Below are positions 17,378-25,921 of a stretch of 64,000 nt of DNA, piece by piece. The number at the start of each line of letters is the position of its first letter. Positions within the stretch are counted from its first letter, which is position 1. The stretch is from Roseococcus thiosulfatophilus (lineage in GTDB: Bacteria; Pseudomonadota; Alphaproteobacteria; Acetobacterales; Acetobacteraceae), in contig NZ_JAFFQY010000062.1 of the NCBI RefSeq assembly GCF_017311575.1, forward strand, positions 62,001 through 126,000, written 5' to 3'. The notes below the pieces were generated by a model that did no database searches, was not told the DNA's origin, and worked only from the letters and a program-made list of their open reading frames with translations. The position numbers were made by a program, and so were the translations under genes.

Positions 17378-17581
17378 TCAGATGTTGACGACGGACTTGG
17401 ACCCATCGCCGGCCGCGACGACTTCGCGCCCGTCATAATGGCCGCAGGACGGGCACACATGGTGGGGCCGCTTCACCTCGCCGCAGTTGGAGCACTCCAC
17501 ATGCGCCTCCTTCGCCACGGCGTGGTGGCTGCGCCGCATGCCACGGCGAGAGGGAGACACCTTCTTCTTAGGGACGGCCAT
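17378..17581 (-). CDS. rpmF: 50S ribosomal protein L32
   Basis: A 67-residue ribosomal protein of the large subunit. It begins [20 protein letters not shown], the L32 signature, and has a zinc-ribbon pair CSNCGEVK and [12 protein letters not shown], i.e. the metal-binding C+ form. The C-terminus KSVVNI is short, as usual. It is upstream of plsX and downstream of a yceD homologue on the same strand, an order kept from enterobacteria to alphaproteobacteria. The 122-base gap before it contains AT-rich sequence near 17600 where a promoter is likely, but no clean hexamer pair was found. Confidence 0.96.
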   Translation of the reverse strand: MAVPKKKVSPSRRGMRRSHHAVAKEAHVECSNCGEVKRPHHVCPSCGHYDGREVVAAGDGSKSVVNI

Positions 17582-17703
17582 CGAGCCAGCCTTTCCAATG
17601 CATAAAGGATACCGGGGCGGTGGAAGGCCCAAGCGGGTTCGCCGTTGCGGCTGCAACGGGCGGGAGCCGGGGCGAATAGCACCTGCCGTGCCACGCGCGC
17701 AAC

Positions 17704-18198
17704 CTACCCTGGCGGTTTCAGCTTTGCCAGCATCGCGAAGGGGCCATGCGCGCCGTGATCGCCAGGATCATCGGGGCGCTGGGCATTGGGCGCGCGCGGG
17801 TAGGGGTCGAGCGCCAGGGAGAGCTGCTGCGCCACCGCCTCGCCCAGATCCACCACGCCGCCGGCGCTCTCGATGTCGTCGGGGTCGTCATCACCGTCGC
17901 TGGGTTCCATCCCATCGGGCAGCAGGCGCCAGGCGATATCCTCCGCGATGGTCTGGCGCACGGGCTCCAGGCTGACCACGCATTCCTGCTCCACCTCCGC
18001 GGTCAGGCGGCCGGTGACGGAGATGCGGCCTTCCTCGGCCGGGCGGAGGTCCAGCTCGGCGGCCAGGGCATGCACGGCCAGGATGCCCATGCGGCGGGCC
18101 AGCGCCGCGCATTGCGCCGCATCGGCCACGAGGCGCAGGCGCTGCCCGCCCGCCGGCACATGGGCCAGCACCAGGGGGTGGGGCAATTCAGGCGTCAT
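17704..18198 (-). CDS. yceD: YceD/DUF177 family protein
   Basis: A 164-residue acidic protein of the DUF177/YceD family, which in other bacteria and plastids is linked to 23S rRNA accumulation and is usually encoded next to rpmF, as here. CVVSLEPV in the middle is the family motif, and the Asp-rich stretch after SDGDDDPDD resembles the acidic loop of homologues. The C-terminal tail [11 protein letters not shown] is typical of alphaproteobacterial members. Its start overlaps the stop of the ubiquinol-cytochrome c chaperone gene by 4 bases, so the two are translationally coupled. Confidence 0.85.
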   Translation of the reverse strand: MTPELPHPLVLAHVPAGGQRLRLVADAAQCAALARRMGILAVHALAAELDLRPAEEGRISVTGRLTAEVEQECVVSLEPVRQTIAEDIAWRLLPDGMEPSDGDDDPDDIESAGGVVDLGEAVAQQLSLALDPYPRAPNAQRPDDPGDHGAHGPFAMLAKLKPPG

Positions 18199-18725
18199 GC
18201 GAAGCGTGCCTGGCCCGCGGCGAAGCCCTCGAAGCCCTGGCCTTCCAGTGTCTCGGCCATGGCGCGCGCACGGGCGGCCAGCGCGGCCGCCGAACCCTCG
18301 GGCGGCGGCTGGCCGGCCCAGACATTGCGCGCGATGGCCGCCTCAAGCCCCGCCATGTCCTCGGCGTCGAGCGCCGTGGCATAGACCTGGGCGCGGCCGT
18401 GGAAGCCCTCCCACAGGAACTTCACCCGCTTGCCCACGCCCAGATCGCCCACGCCCATCTCGCGCATGGTCACGTCCATGTCGGAGAACATCGCGTCGAA
18501 CACCGATTGCGCGAGCTCCTGCGCGGGCTTGTCCGCGAAGCGGCGCAGCCGGCGGATCAGCACGGCCACATGCAGGCTGATCAGCTCGAAGCGGCCGGCG
18601 GTCGTGTCGGGCACGCCCAGCGTCGCGTAATATTCGGGCTGGCGGGCCGCGGCGACGGCGGCGCCATACAGCTCGAACCCCATGCGTTCATAGGGGCGGC
18701 GGCGGAGCAGGCCGAACAGGGCCAT
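18195..18725 (-). CDS. Ubiquinol-cytochrome c chaperone (Cbp3/UQCC1-like)
   Basis: A 176-residue homologue of mitochondrial Cbp3/UQCC1, which assists assembly of cytochrome b into the bc1 complex. The stretch RFELISLHVAVLIRRL and the block FDAMFSDMDVTMREMGVGDL followed by VGKRVK are family hallmarks. I choose ATG 18725 (MALFGLLRRR), which has a CGAGGA upstream; an in-frame ATG at 18737 would add four residues. It is the first gene of the minus-strand run down to merR, and it is divergent from the Bug protein gene. The cell is therefore expected to respire with a bc1 complex. Confidence 0.9.
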   Translation of the reverse strand: MALFGLLRRRPYERMGFELYGAAVAAARQPEYYATLGVPDTTAGRFELISLHVAVLIRRLRRFADKPAQELAQSVFDAMFSDMDVTMREMGVGDLGVGKRVKFLWEGFHGRAQVYATALDAEDMAGLEAAIARNVWAGQPPPEGSAAALAARARAMAETLEGQGFEGFAAGQARFA

Positions 18726-18935
18726 GGGTCGGGGCATCCTCGGATCAGGCGGGCGCGGGCTGCGCCAAGGGTCGTGGCGAGAGATTGTCGCGGGTGGGGC
18801 GTGTGGCAATAGCCCGCGCCGGGCGCGCGGCACAGCCCGGCCACAACATTCCCTGGCAGTCACGGGGCGGCTTCTGGTATCGCGGCAAGGGCGGCGCACC
18901 AACCAAGAGTGCCCGCGCCCCGGGAGAACGCCATC

Positions 18936-19916
18936 ATGGTCACACGCCGCCACGCGGTGCTTGCCGCGTCCGCTTCCCTCTTCGCCCCCGCCCTCGCCCG
19001 CGCCCAGGCGGGCGGCGGCTGGCGCCCCAGCCGGCCCCTCCGCTGCATCGTCCCCTTCGCGGCCGGCGGGCCCACCGACATCCTGGCCCGGCTGCTGGCG
19101 GACCCGGTCTCCGCCGCGCTCGGCCAGCCCATGGTGGTGGAGAACCGCACCGGCGCGGGTGGCGCCATCGGCGCCGACATGGTGGCCAAGGCCCCGCCCG
19201 ACGGCCACACGGTCCTGGTGCATGACAGCGCCCATGCCGTGGCGCCGGCGCTGGTGGCCCGCCTGCCCTTCCACCCCGTGACCGACTTCACCGGAATCGG
19301 CGTGCTGGTCTTCGCGCCCCTGGCGCTTTCGGTCCACCCGAGCGTCCCGGCCCGCAACCTGGAGCAGATCGTGGCCCTGCTGAAGGCCAATCCGGGGCGC
19401 TACAACCTCGCCACCTCGGGGCTGGGCGGGCCGGTGCACATCGCGGCGGAGATCTTCCGCACCGCGGCCGATGTCTCCTTCGAGATGGTGCACTACCGCG
19501 GCGGCGCGCCGGCGGCGGCGGCCGTGGTCTCCGGCGAGGCGCACATGACCATCCTCAGCATCGCGGCCAGCCTCGAGCAGGTGCGCGCCGGCACCATGCG
19601 CCCCCTGGTGCTGACGGTGGCAAACCGCAACCGGCTGATGCCCGACGTGCCGACCGCGGCCGAGGCCGGCCTGCCGCGCTTCTTCTTCGAGAACTGGCGC
19701 GCGGCCTTTGCCCCGGCGAACACGCCCACCCCCATCCTCGCCTCGCTCAGCCAGGCCTTCCATGCGGGGCTGCGGGTCCACACCGAGCGCCTGCTGGGCT
19801 TCGGCGAGGAGCCCCGGCCGGGCTTCTCGGACTCCGCCCGCGTCATGTCCTTCATCCGCGACGAGACCGAGCGCTACTCCTCCATCCTGCGCGCGGCCGG
19901 GGTGCAGCCGGCGTGA
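18936..19916 (+). CDS. Bug-family periplasmic solute-binding protein (TctC-like)
   Basis: A 326-residue tripartite tricarboxylate receptor family protein. It has an N-terminal export signal, MVTRRHAVLAASASLFAPALARA, with a twin arginine, so Tat or Sec export is possible. The mature part shows IVPFAAGGPTDILARLLA, the ligand-site loop of Bug proteins, and YNLATSGLGGPVH. These proteins bind carboxylates and other small organic anions in the periplasm, and many are orphans without membrane partners, as here. It sits between the chaperone gene and bamE, which are often direct neighbours, so it looks inserted. The ligand cannot be predicted. Confidence 0.9.
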   Translation: MVTRRHAVLAASASLFAPALARAQAGGGWRPSRPLRCIVPFAAGGPTDILARLLADPVSAALGQPMVVENRTGAGGAIGADMVAKAPPDGHTVLVHDSAHAVAPALVARLPFHPVTDFTGIGVLVFAPLALSVHPSVPARNLEQIVALLKANPGRYNLATSGLGGPVHIAAEIFRTAADVSFEMVHYRGGAPAAAAVVSGEAHMTILSIAASLEQVRAGTMRPLVLTVANRNRLMPDVPTAAEAGLPRFFFENWRAAFAPANTPTPILASLSQAFHAGLRVHTERLLGFGEEPRPGFSDSARVMSFIRDETERYSSILRAAGVQPA

Positions 19917-19975
19917 AGCCCAGCCTGGCCGCCGCGCATTGACCGCGGCGCCCCCCTGTCGGTAGAGGTGACGCC

Positions 19976-20524
19976 ATGGTCCGCCCCCTCCGAATGGTCA
20001 ACCTCCGCCCGGCGCTCGCCGGCCTCGCCGCCGGGCTGCTGCTGACGGGGTGCTCCTACCTGCCGCCCCTGCCCGAGCGCCCGCGCGACGTCTTCACGAC
20101 GCCGGCCATCAACCGCGGCCATGCCGTGACGGCGGACCAGCTGCGCCAGGTGACGCCCGGCGTCTCCACCCGCGCCGATGTCCAGGCGGCGCTGGGCAGC
20201 CCCAGCCACACCGGCACCTTCGCCGATGGCGAGTGGTACTACATCAGCTCGGTCAGCCAGGTGCGGCCCGCCCGGGCGCTGGCGGTGCGGGACCAGCGCG
20301 TGGTCGTGGTCGCCTTCGACGGGGGCGGCACCGTGCGCGAGGTGCGCCAGGTCGAGGAGCGGGAGATGCCGCGGGTGGACTTCGTGACGCGCGAGACCCC
20401 CACGCCGGGCACCGAGCGCACCATCATGCAGACCCTCTTCGGCAATATCGGCCGGGTGGGGCCGGGCACCAGCGGCATGACGCCGCAGACCCCGGGCAGC
20501 GCGGGCGGCGGCTCCGGCCGCTGA
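19976..20524 (+). CDS. bamE: BamE/SmpA-OmlA outer-membrane lipoprotein
   Basis: A 182-residue lipoprotein of the BAM complex that folds outer-membrane proteins. The signal peptide ends in the lipobox LLTGC, with the lipidated Cys near residue 26. The SmpA/OmlA domain follows, with TADQLRQVTPGVSTRADVQAALGSP and DGEWYYISS as the conserved motifs. A Gly/Thr-rich tail after about residue 155 is less conserved. It is followed by argD on the same strand. The ATG at 19976 is preceded by a GAGGTGA stretch that can act as a ribosome site. Confidence 0.9.
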   Translation: MVRPLRMVNLRPALAGLAAGLLLTGCSYLPPLPERPRDVFTTPAINRGHAVTADQLRQVTPGVSTRADVQAALGSPSHTGTFADGEWYYISSVSQVRPARALAVRDQRVVVVAFDGGGTVREVRQVEEREMPRVDFVTRETPTPGTERTIMQTLFGNIGRVGPGTSGMTPQTPGSAGGGSGR

Positions 20525-20641
20525 GCATCCACCGCGCGGCAGCCCCAAGGCTTCCGCGCTGGACTTATGGACGATTTGGCGCAAACTGGCCGTTTCCGGA
20601 AGCATTTCGCCCCCGGAGCAACGCCAGAGGAGCGCCGTCGC

Positions 20642-21844
20642 GTGATCCCCGCCCTGATGCCCAACTACAACCGTGCCGACCTCGCCTTCGAGCGGGGTGA
20701 AGGCGCCTGGGTGTGGACGACGGATGGCCGACGATTCCTCGATTTCGGCTCCGGCATCGCCACCTCCAGCGTCGGCCACGGCCACCCGCATTTGGTGAAG
20801 GCCATCGCCGAGCAGGCGGCCAAGGTGATGCACGTCTCGAACCTGTATCGCGTGCCGCAGGCCGAGCGGCTGGCCGCGCGCCATGTCGCGGCCTCCTTCG
20901 CGGACAGCGTGCTGTTCTGCAATTCCGGCGCCGAGGCCAATGAAGGCATGGTCAAGGCGGTGCGGAAGTACCACGCCGAGAACGGCCACCCGGAACGCTA
21001 CCGCCTGATCTGCTTCGAGGGCGCCTTCCATGGCCGGACGCTCGCCATGATCGCGGCCACCGGCAACGCGAAATACCTGGAAGGCTTCGGCCCGCCGGTG
21101 GACGGCTTCGACCACGTGCCCTTCGGCAACATGAACGCGGTGCGCGACGCCATCGGCCCGCAGACGGCGGGCGTGCTGATCGAGCCCATCCAGGGCGAGG
21201 GCGGCGTGCGCCCGGCCGACCTGCGCTTCCTCAAGGACCTGCGCGCGGTCTGCGACGAGTTCGGGCTTTTGCTCGCGCTCGACGAGGTGCAGACCGGCAT
21301 GGGCCGCTCGGGCAAGCTCTGGGCGCATGAATGGGCAGGCATCGAGCCCGACATCATGTCGGCGGCCAAGGGCATCGGCGGCGGCTTCCCGCTGGGCGCC
21401 GTGCTGGCCAAGGAGCATGTGGCGAAGCACCTCAAGCCCGGCACGCATGGCCACACCTATGGCGGCAACCCGCTGGCGGCCGCGGCCGGCAACGCCGTGC
21501 TGGACGTGGTGCTGGCCCCGGGCTTCCTGGACCAGGTGGACCGCGTGGCGCGCCACCTCTGGCGCGGCTTCGTGGCCCTGGCCCAGAAGCACCCGACGGT
21601 GGTCGAGGAGGCGCGCGGCGCCGGCCTGCTGATCGGCCTGAAGCTGCGCCCCGAGGTCAACAACGGCGAGATGCAGTCCGCCTGCGTGGCCGAGGGCCTG
21701 CTGACGGTGGCCGCCGGCATGAACGTGCTGCGCGTGGCCCCGCCGCTCATCATCACCGAGGCCGAGGCCGACCAGGCGCTGGAAATGCTCGACCGCGCCT
21801 GCCTGCGCCTCACGCCGTCGCAGGCCAAGGCCGCCGCCAAGTGA
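20642..21844 (+). CDS. argD: Acetylornithine aminotransferase
   Basis: A class III PLP transaminase of 400 residues in arginine synthesis, converting N-acetylglutamate semialdehyde to N-acetylornithine. The PLP lysine is Lys243 in [31 protein letters not shown] carries the pyridine-N aspartate, and [11 protein letters not shown] binds the phosphate. I use GTG 20642, with AGAGGAG 9 bases upstream, because the protein then starts [18 protein letters not shown] as in homologues. ATG 20567 would add 25 residues. The stop overlaps argF (GTGA), and the two form an arginine operon. Confidence 0.93.
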   Translation: MIPALMPNYNRADLAFERGEGAWVWTTDGRRFLDFGSGIATSSVGHGHPHLVKAIAEQAAKVMHVSNLYRVPQAERLAARHVAASFADSVLFCNSGAEANEGMVKAVRKYHAENGHPERYRLICFEGAFHGRTLAMIAATGNAKYLEGFGPPVDGFDHVPFGNMNAVRDAIGPQTAGVLIEPIQGEGGVRPADLRFLKDLRAVCDEFGLLLALDEVQTGMGRSGKLWAHEWAGIEPDIMSAAKGIGGGFPLGAVLAKEHVAKHLKPGTHGHTYGGNPLAAAAGNAVLDVVLAPGFLDQVDRVARHLWRGFVALAQKHPTVVEEARGAGLLIGLKLRPEVNNGEMQSACVAEGLLTVAAGMNVLRVAPPLIITEAEADQALEMLDRACLRLTPSQAKAAAK

Positions 21845-22785
21845 GTGCGGCGCTCAAGGAAGTGACGGGGGGTGGCGCGCCGCGCCACTTCCTCGAACTG
21901 ATGGACATTGACCGGGCCAGCCTGCGCCGCATGCTGGACCTAGGCCAACGGGCGAAGCGCGGCGAGATCATGGACAAGCCGCTGGCCGGCAAGCACATCG
22001 CCATGATCTTCGAGAAGCCCAGCACGCGCACGCGCGTCAGCTTCGAGGTGGGCATCCGCCAGCTCGGCGGCGAGGTGGTGACACTGTCCAGCAAGGACAC
22101 CCAGCTCGGCCGCGGCGAAACCCCGGCCGACACGGCCCGCGTGCTGTCGCGCTATGTGGACGCGATCATTCTTCGCACCGACCGCGTCTCCAAGATGCGC
22201 GAACTGGCGGAATACGCGACCGTGCCCGTCATCAACGGGCTGACCGACGTCTCGCACCCCTGCCAGCTCATGGCCGATGTCATGACCTTCGAGGAACACC
22301 GCGGCCCCATCGCGGGGCAGGTGGTGGCCTGGACGGGCGATGGCAACAACGTGGCGCAGAGCTTCATCCAAGCCGCCGCGCGCTTCGACTTCACCTTGCG
22401 CGTGGCCACGCCGCCCGAACTCGCGCCGAAGGCGGACCTCATCGCCTGGGCGCGGGCCGAGGGTGCGCGGGTGGAACTGACCACCTCGCCCCAGGAGGCC
22501 GTGGCCGGCGCGCGCTGCGTCGTCACCGACACCTGGGTGTCCATGAGCGATGACAAGACCAGCGCACGCCAGCGCCACAACATGCTGGCGCCCTACCAGC
22601 TCAATGGCGCCCTGCTGAAGCACGCGGCGCCGGACGCCATCGTCATGCATTGCCTGCCCGCCCATCGTGGCGAGGAAATCACCGACGAGGTGATGGACGG
22701 GCCGCAAAGCGTCGTCTTCGACGAAGCCGAAAACCGCCTGCACGCCCAGAAAGGCGTGCTGCTCTGGGCGCTGGGACTGGCGTAA
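21841..22785 (+). CDS. argF: Ornithine carbamoyltransferase
   Basis: A 314-residue trimeric enzyme that makes citrulline from ornithine and carbamoyl phosphate. [13 protein letters not shown] is the carbamoyl-phosphate site, HPCQLMAD lines the active site, and [11 protein letters not shown] holds the ornithine-binding Cys. The start is GTG 21841, overlapping the argD stop by 4 bases; GTG 21862 is a less likely internal alternative. In many relatives an hslO chaperone gene follows, but here the next 280 bases are a palindromic repeat element and then a convergent amidase gene. Confidence 0.95.
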   Translation: MSAALKEVTGGGAPRHFLELMDIDRASLRRMLDLGQRAKRGEIMDKPLAGKHIAMIFEKPSTRTRVSFEVGIRQLGGEVVTLSSKDTQLGRGETPADTARVLSRYVDAIILRTDRVSKMRELAEYATVPVINGLTDVSHPCQLMADVMTFEEHRGPIAGQVVAWTGDGNNVAQSFIQAAARFDFTLRVATPPELAPKADLIAWARAEGARVELTTSPQEAVAGARCVVTDTWVSMSDDKTSARQRHNMLAPYQLNGALLKHAAPDAIVMHCLPAHRGEEITDEVMDGPQSVVFDEAENRLHAQKGVLLWALGLA

Positions 22786-22817
22786 CGCCGAAGGGCGCGG
22801 CCGGGGCAGGTCACGCC

Positions 22818-23028
22818 CTGGGAAGGGCGCTGCCCTTCCCAGACCCATCCCGCCGAGGGCCTTGGCCCTCGGAACCCGTCTCATGGCCATTTGTGGGGAG
22901 GGGCATGGCGTGCCCTTCATCACGGATGCGACCTTGATGCCCCTCCCCACAAATGGCCATCACACATGGGGTCAGGGGCCCATGGCCCCTGGCGGGGGTG
23001 GTCTGGCGGGGGCGGCAGCCCCTGCCAG
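22818..23028. repeat. Nested inverted-repeat element between argF and the amidase gene
   Basis: About 211 bases with mirror symmetry. The core is a perfect 24-bp inverted repeat, 22883-22906 against 22937-22960, around a 30-base centre. Each side has two further hairpins in mirrored order: left CTGGGAAGGGC/GCCCTTCCCAG (22818-22842) and CCGAGGGCC/GGCCCTCGG (22853-22872); right CAGGGGCC/GGCCCCTG (22973-22991) and CTGGCGGGGGC/GCCCCTGCCAG (23003-23028, one G-T pair). The outer arms are similar but not identical. It fits two copies of a REP-like unit in opposite orientation, or a small MITE-like element. Lying between convergent genes, it probably also ends both transcripts. Confidence 0.8.
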
Positions 23029-23063
23029 CGGCGCACCTCCCCGCCTCGCGCGCCCTCCCGGCG

Positions 23064-24416
23064 CTACCCCTCCAGCGCCCGTTCCACGGCTTCGGCGATG
23101 GCCAGCAGGCGTTGGTCCTGCATGGCCTCGCCCATCAGCATCAGGCCGCCGGGGGCTTCGCCCGGGGTGTGGCAGGGGATGCTGATGGCGCAGCGGTCCA
23201 GGATGTTGGCGATGGCCGTGTTGCGCAGCAGCAGCAGGTTGATGCGGTTGTATTCGGCCTCGTCCTCCACCTCGGCCAATGCGGGCGGGGCCAGGGGCAC
23301 GGTGGGGCAGAGCACGGCGTCGAAGGGGGCGGTGTGGCGGGCGGCCTCGGCGATGATCGCGGCGCGTTCGCGCAGCACGTCGAGGTAATCGGCGGCCGAC
23401 ATGCGCTCGCCACGGCTGATGCGTTTCAGGATGCGCGGGTCATACCGCGTGCCCGCCTGGATGATCAGGTCGCGGTGCCAGTGGAAGGCCTCGCTGGCGG
23501 TGAGGCCGCCCTTGGCGTTCATGGCGGGGATGCGGTCGAGTTCGGGCAGCCTCAGGTCGGTCAGCTTCGCGCCGGCGGCTTCCAGGCGCGCCAGGGCGCG
23601 GGCATAGGGCCGGGCCACCTCGCCCACCATGTCGTCCTCGACCACATTGGTGAGGATGGCGAGGCGCAGGCCGGACAGGCTCATCTCCGGCAGGGGGGCG
23701 GCGTTCTCTTCCCCGGCCAGGAAGGCATCCAGCGTCGCGCAGCAGGCGACCGAGCGCGCCAGCGGCCCCACCGAATCGAGCGAGGGCGAGAGCGGCAGCA
23801 CGCCCTCCATGGGCACGCGCCGCGCGGTCGGCTTGAAGCCCACCACCCCGCACAGCGCCGCAGGAATGCGGCAGGAGCCGCCCGTGTCGGTGCCCAGGCC
23901 GCCAAAGCCCATGCCGTCGGCTGCCGCGACTGCCGCACCGGAGGAGGAACCGCCCGGCAGCCGCCCCGTTTCCCGGTCCCAGGGCGAGAGGGGCGTGCCG
24001 TAATGCGGGTTTACGCCGAGGCCGGAGAAGGCGAACTCCGTCATGTTCGTGCGCCCCAGCACGATGAAGCCCTGGCGCAGCAGCCGTTGCACCACGGGGG
24101 CGTGGCGCGCGGCGGGGGCCGCACCCTCGCGCGCCACGGAACCCGCCAGGGTGGTGACACCCGCTTCGTCGAAGAGGTCCTTGATGGTGATGGGAATGCC
24201 GGCATAGCGGCTGGGGGCGCGGCCGGATTTGCGCAGCGCATCCATGGCGAGCGCGGCATCACGCGCCGCCTTCATGTGCAGGGTGGTGAAGACGCGCGGC
24301 CCCTCGCCGGCCTGGGCGCGCACCAGCGCCTCCTCGACCAGGGAGGCGGAGGTCACCTGGCCCGTCTCCAGCCCGATGGCGGCGAGGTCTATGGTCGGGA
24401 ATTCGTGGCGCGGCAT
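23064..24416 (-). CDS. Amidase-signature family amidohydrolase
   Basis: A 450-residue amidase with the Ser-cisSer-Lys triad: Lys79 in GIPITIKDLFD, cis-Ser157 in PGGSSSGAAV and nucleophile Ser181 in GTDTGGSCRIPAALCG. The family includes GatA, AtzE/biuret hydrolases and aryl amidases. No GatB or GatC is adjacent, and the C-terminal half lacks GatA-specific features I would expect, so a catabolic amidase is more likely. The ATG at 24416 has GGGGG upstream. It follows the LLM monooxygenase gene on the same strand after about 40 bases. The pair could act on an organic nitrogen or sulfur compound, but this is inference. Confidence 0.85.
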   Translation of the reverse strand: MPRHEFPTIDLAAIGLETGQVTSASLVEEALVRAQAGEGPRVFTTLHMKAARDAALAMDALRKSGRAPSRYAGIPITIKDLFDEAGVTTLAGSVAREGAAPAARHAPVVQRLLRQGFIVLGRTNMTEFAFSGLGVNPHYGTPLSPWDRETGRLPGGSSSGAAVAAADGMGFGGLGTDTGGSCRIPAALCGVVGFKPTARRVPMEGVLPLSPSLDSVGPLARSVACCATLDAFLAGEENAAPLPEMSLSGLRLAILTNVVEDDMVGEVARPYARALARLEAAGAKLTDLRLPELDRIPAMNAKGGLTASEAFHWHRDLIIQAGTRYDPRILKRISRGERMSAADYLDVLRERAAIIAEAARHTAPFDAVLCPTVPLAPPALAEVEDEAEYNRINLLLLRNTAIANILDRCAISIPCHTPGEAPGGLMLMGEAMQDQRLLAIAEAVERALEG

Positions 24417-24457
24417 GGGATCCCCCTGGAAGCTGGCGGCAGTATCGGCCCGGCGCG

Positions 24458-25792
24458 TCAGGCCGGGAAGAAGCGGTTGGCCGGGCGCGGCAGGCCCAGA
24501 TGGTCGCGCAGGGTGGTGCCCTCATAGGCGGTGCGGAACAGGCCACGGCGGCGCAGTTCCGGGACCACCAGGCGGATGAAGCGTTCCAGGCCGGTGGGCA
24601 CGACTGGGGCGGCGATCATGAAGCCGTCGCAGCCCTGGCCGCGATACCACTCCTCCATGCGGTCCGCGACCTCTGTCGCGCTGCCCACGAAGAGGTTGCC
24701 CGCCATCTGCGGCAGGATGGCGCGGCTGGCTTGGCGGATGCTCATGCCCTCGCCCCGCGCGCGGGCGACGATGGCCTGGGCGATGGCGGTGGGGCCGACC
24801 TCGCTGGTGTCGAGGTCGGGGAAGGGCTGGTCCAGCGTGGAAAGCTTGAACTTCAGCCCGGTCATCTTGTTCAGGTAGTCGAGTGCCACCGCATCCGGCA
24901 CCAGCGCGTCCAGCTCGTCGGAGAGGGCCTGGGCCTCGGCGGCCGTCTCGCCGGCGATGATGGTGACGCCGCTCAGCACCTTCAGGCTATCCGGCGTGCG
25001 GCCGTGCTTCGCCAGCCGCCCCTTCAGGTCGGCATAGAGGGCCTGGGCGCGGGGCAGCGTGCCCTCGATGGCGAAGACGCAATCGGCCATGGCGGCAGAG
25101 AGCTCCTTGCCCGTCTCCGACTGCCCGGCCGAGAAGACCACCGGCTGCCCCTGCGGCGGCCGCGGCGCGTTCAGCGGGCCCGCCACCTGGAAATGCTTGC
25201 CATGGTGGTTCAGGGCATGGACGCGGGCGGGGTCGAGGAAGCGGCCGCTCGCCTTGTCCTGCGGAAAGGCGTCATCCGCCCAGGAATCCCACAGACCCTT
25301 CACCACGGCGGCGAATTCGAAGGCGCGTTCATAGCGGTCGTCGCGCGGCACATGCGCGTCGTGGCTGAAGTTCAGCGCGTCGCCTGGGTTGGAGGTGGTG
25401 ACCAGGTTCCACCCCGCCCGCCCCCCGCTGATGTGGTCGAGCGAGGCGAAGCGGCGCGCCACATGGAAGGGCTCGTCATAGGTGGTGGTGGTGGTGGCGA
25501 CGAGGCCGATGCGCGAAGTCGCCATGGCGAGCGCGGAAAGCAGCGTGACGGGCTCGAAGATGCCCGGCCGGTCGGAGGGCGAGGTGGCGGCGAAGAGGTC
25601 CGGCTTGTCCATGTTCCGCACGCCGTTGCCATCGGCCAGGAACAGCAGGTCGAAGCAACCCCCTTCCGCGATCTGGGCGAGGCGCACGGCATTGGCCAGG
25701 TTGGCGGCCGGCCGGTCCCAGGCGTCGGGGTGCCGCCATTCGCCCACATGGCTGCCCTGGGCATTGGCATTGGCGGCAAGGATCATCGGCAT
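24458..25792 (-). CDS. FMN-dependent monooxygenase, NtaA/SnaA/DszA group
   Basis: A 444-residue bacterial-luciferase-like TIM barrel. HVARRFASLDHISGGRAGWNLVTT is the group motif (shown here by its 11-residue core DHISGGRAGWN), and YERAFEF and SAGQSETGKELSA follow as in the NtaA/SnaA/DszA/SoxA subfamily. These enzymes use FMNH2 from a separate reductase to attack chelators, dibenzothiophene sulfone, alkanesulfonates and similar compounds. The start ATG 25792 (MPMILAANANAQGSH) is preceded by GGGGGAG; upstream in-frame sequence is not conserved. No flavin reductase is adjacent. With the amidase it may form a small catabolic unit of unknown substrate. Confidence 0.87.
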   Translation of the reverse strand: MPMILAANANAQGSHVGEWRHPDAWDRPAANLANAVRLAQIAEGGCFDLLFLADGNGVRNMDKPDLFAATSPSDRPGIFEPVTLLSALAMATSRIGLVATTTTTYDEPFHVARRFASLDHISGGRAGWNLVTTSNPGDALNFSHDAHVPRDDRYERAFEFAAVVKGLWDSWADDAFPQDKASGRFLDPARVHALNHHGKHFQVAGPLNAPRPPQGQPVVFSAGQSETGKELSAAMADCVFAIEGTLPRAQALYADLKGRLAKHGRTPDSLKVLSGVTIIAGETAAEAQALSDELDALVPDAVALDYLNKMTGLKFKLSTLDQPFPDLDTSEVGPTAIAQAIVARARGEGMSIRQASRAILPQMAGNLFVGSATEVADRMEEWYRGQGCDGFMIAAPVVPTGLERFIRLVVPELRRRGLFRTAYEGTTLRDHLGLPRPANRFFPA

Positions 25793-25883
25793 GGCGTCTC
25801 CCCCGGGCGGTGCCGCGACAGGATTGGCCGTGAGGAAGAGGGTGACAACCCGGACCGGGAGAACATGCCGAGCGGCCGATTCA

Positions 25884-25908
25884 CGCCCCCGGCTGGACAC
25901 CGGGGGCG
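25884..25908 (-). terminator. Perfect 9-bp hairpin downstream of eipB
   Basis: CGCCCCCGG (25884-25892) pairs with CCGGGGGCG (25900-25908) around a 7-base loop, in the gap between the eipB stop and the LLM gene start. It begins inside the word GATTCACGCC (25878-25887), which recurs in other intergenic hairpins of this window. It probably ends the aspS-eipB message; no T-run is present. Confidence 0.5.
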
Positions 25909-25921
25909 ATCGGATGCGGGT

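Noticed and set aside
15159-17438. 759-codon open frame on the plus strand
   Set aside because: It lies antisense to ihfA, fabH, plsX and part of rpmF, all well-conserved genes, and its translation shows no domain.
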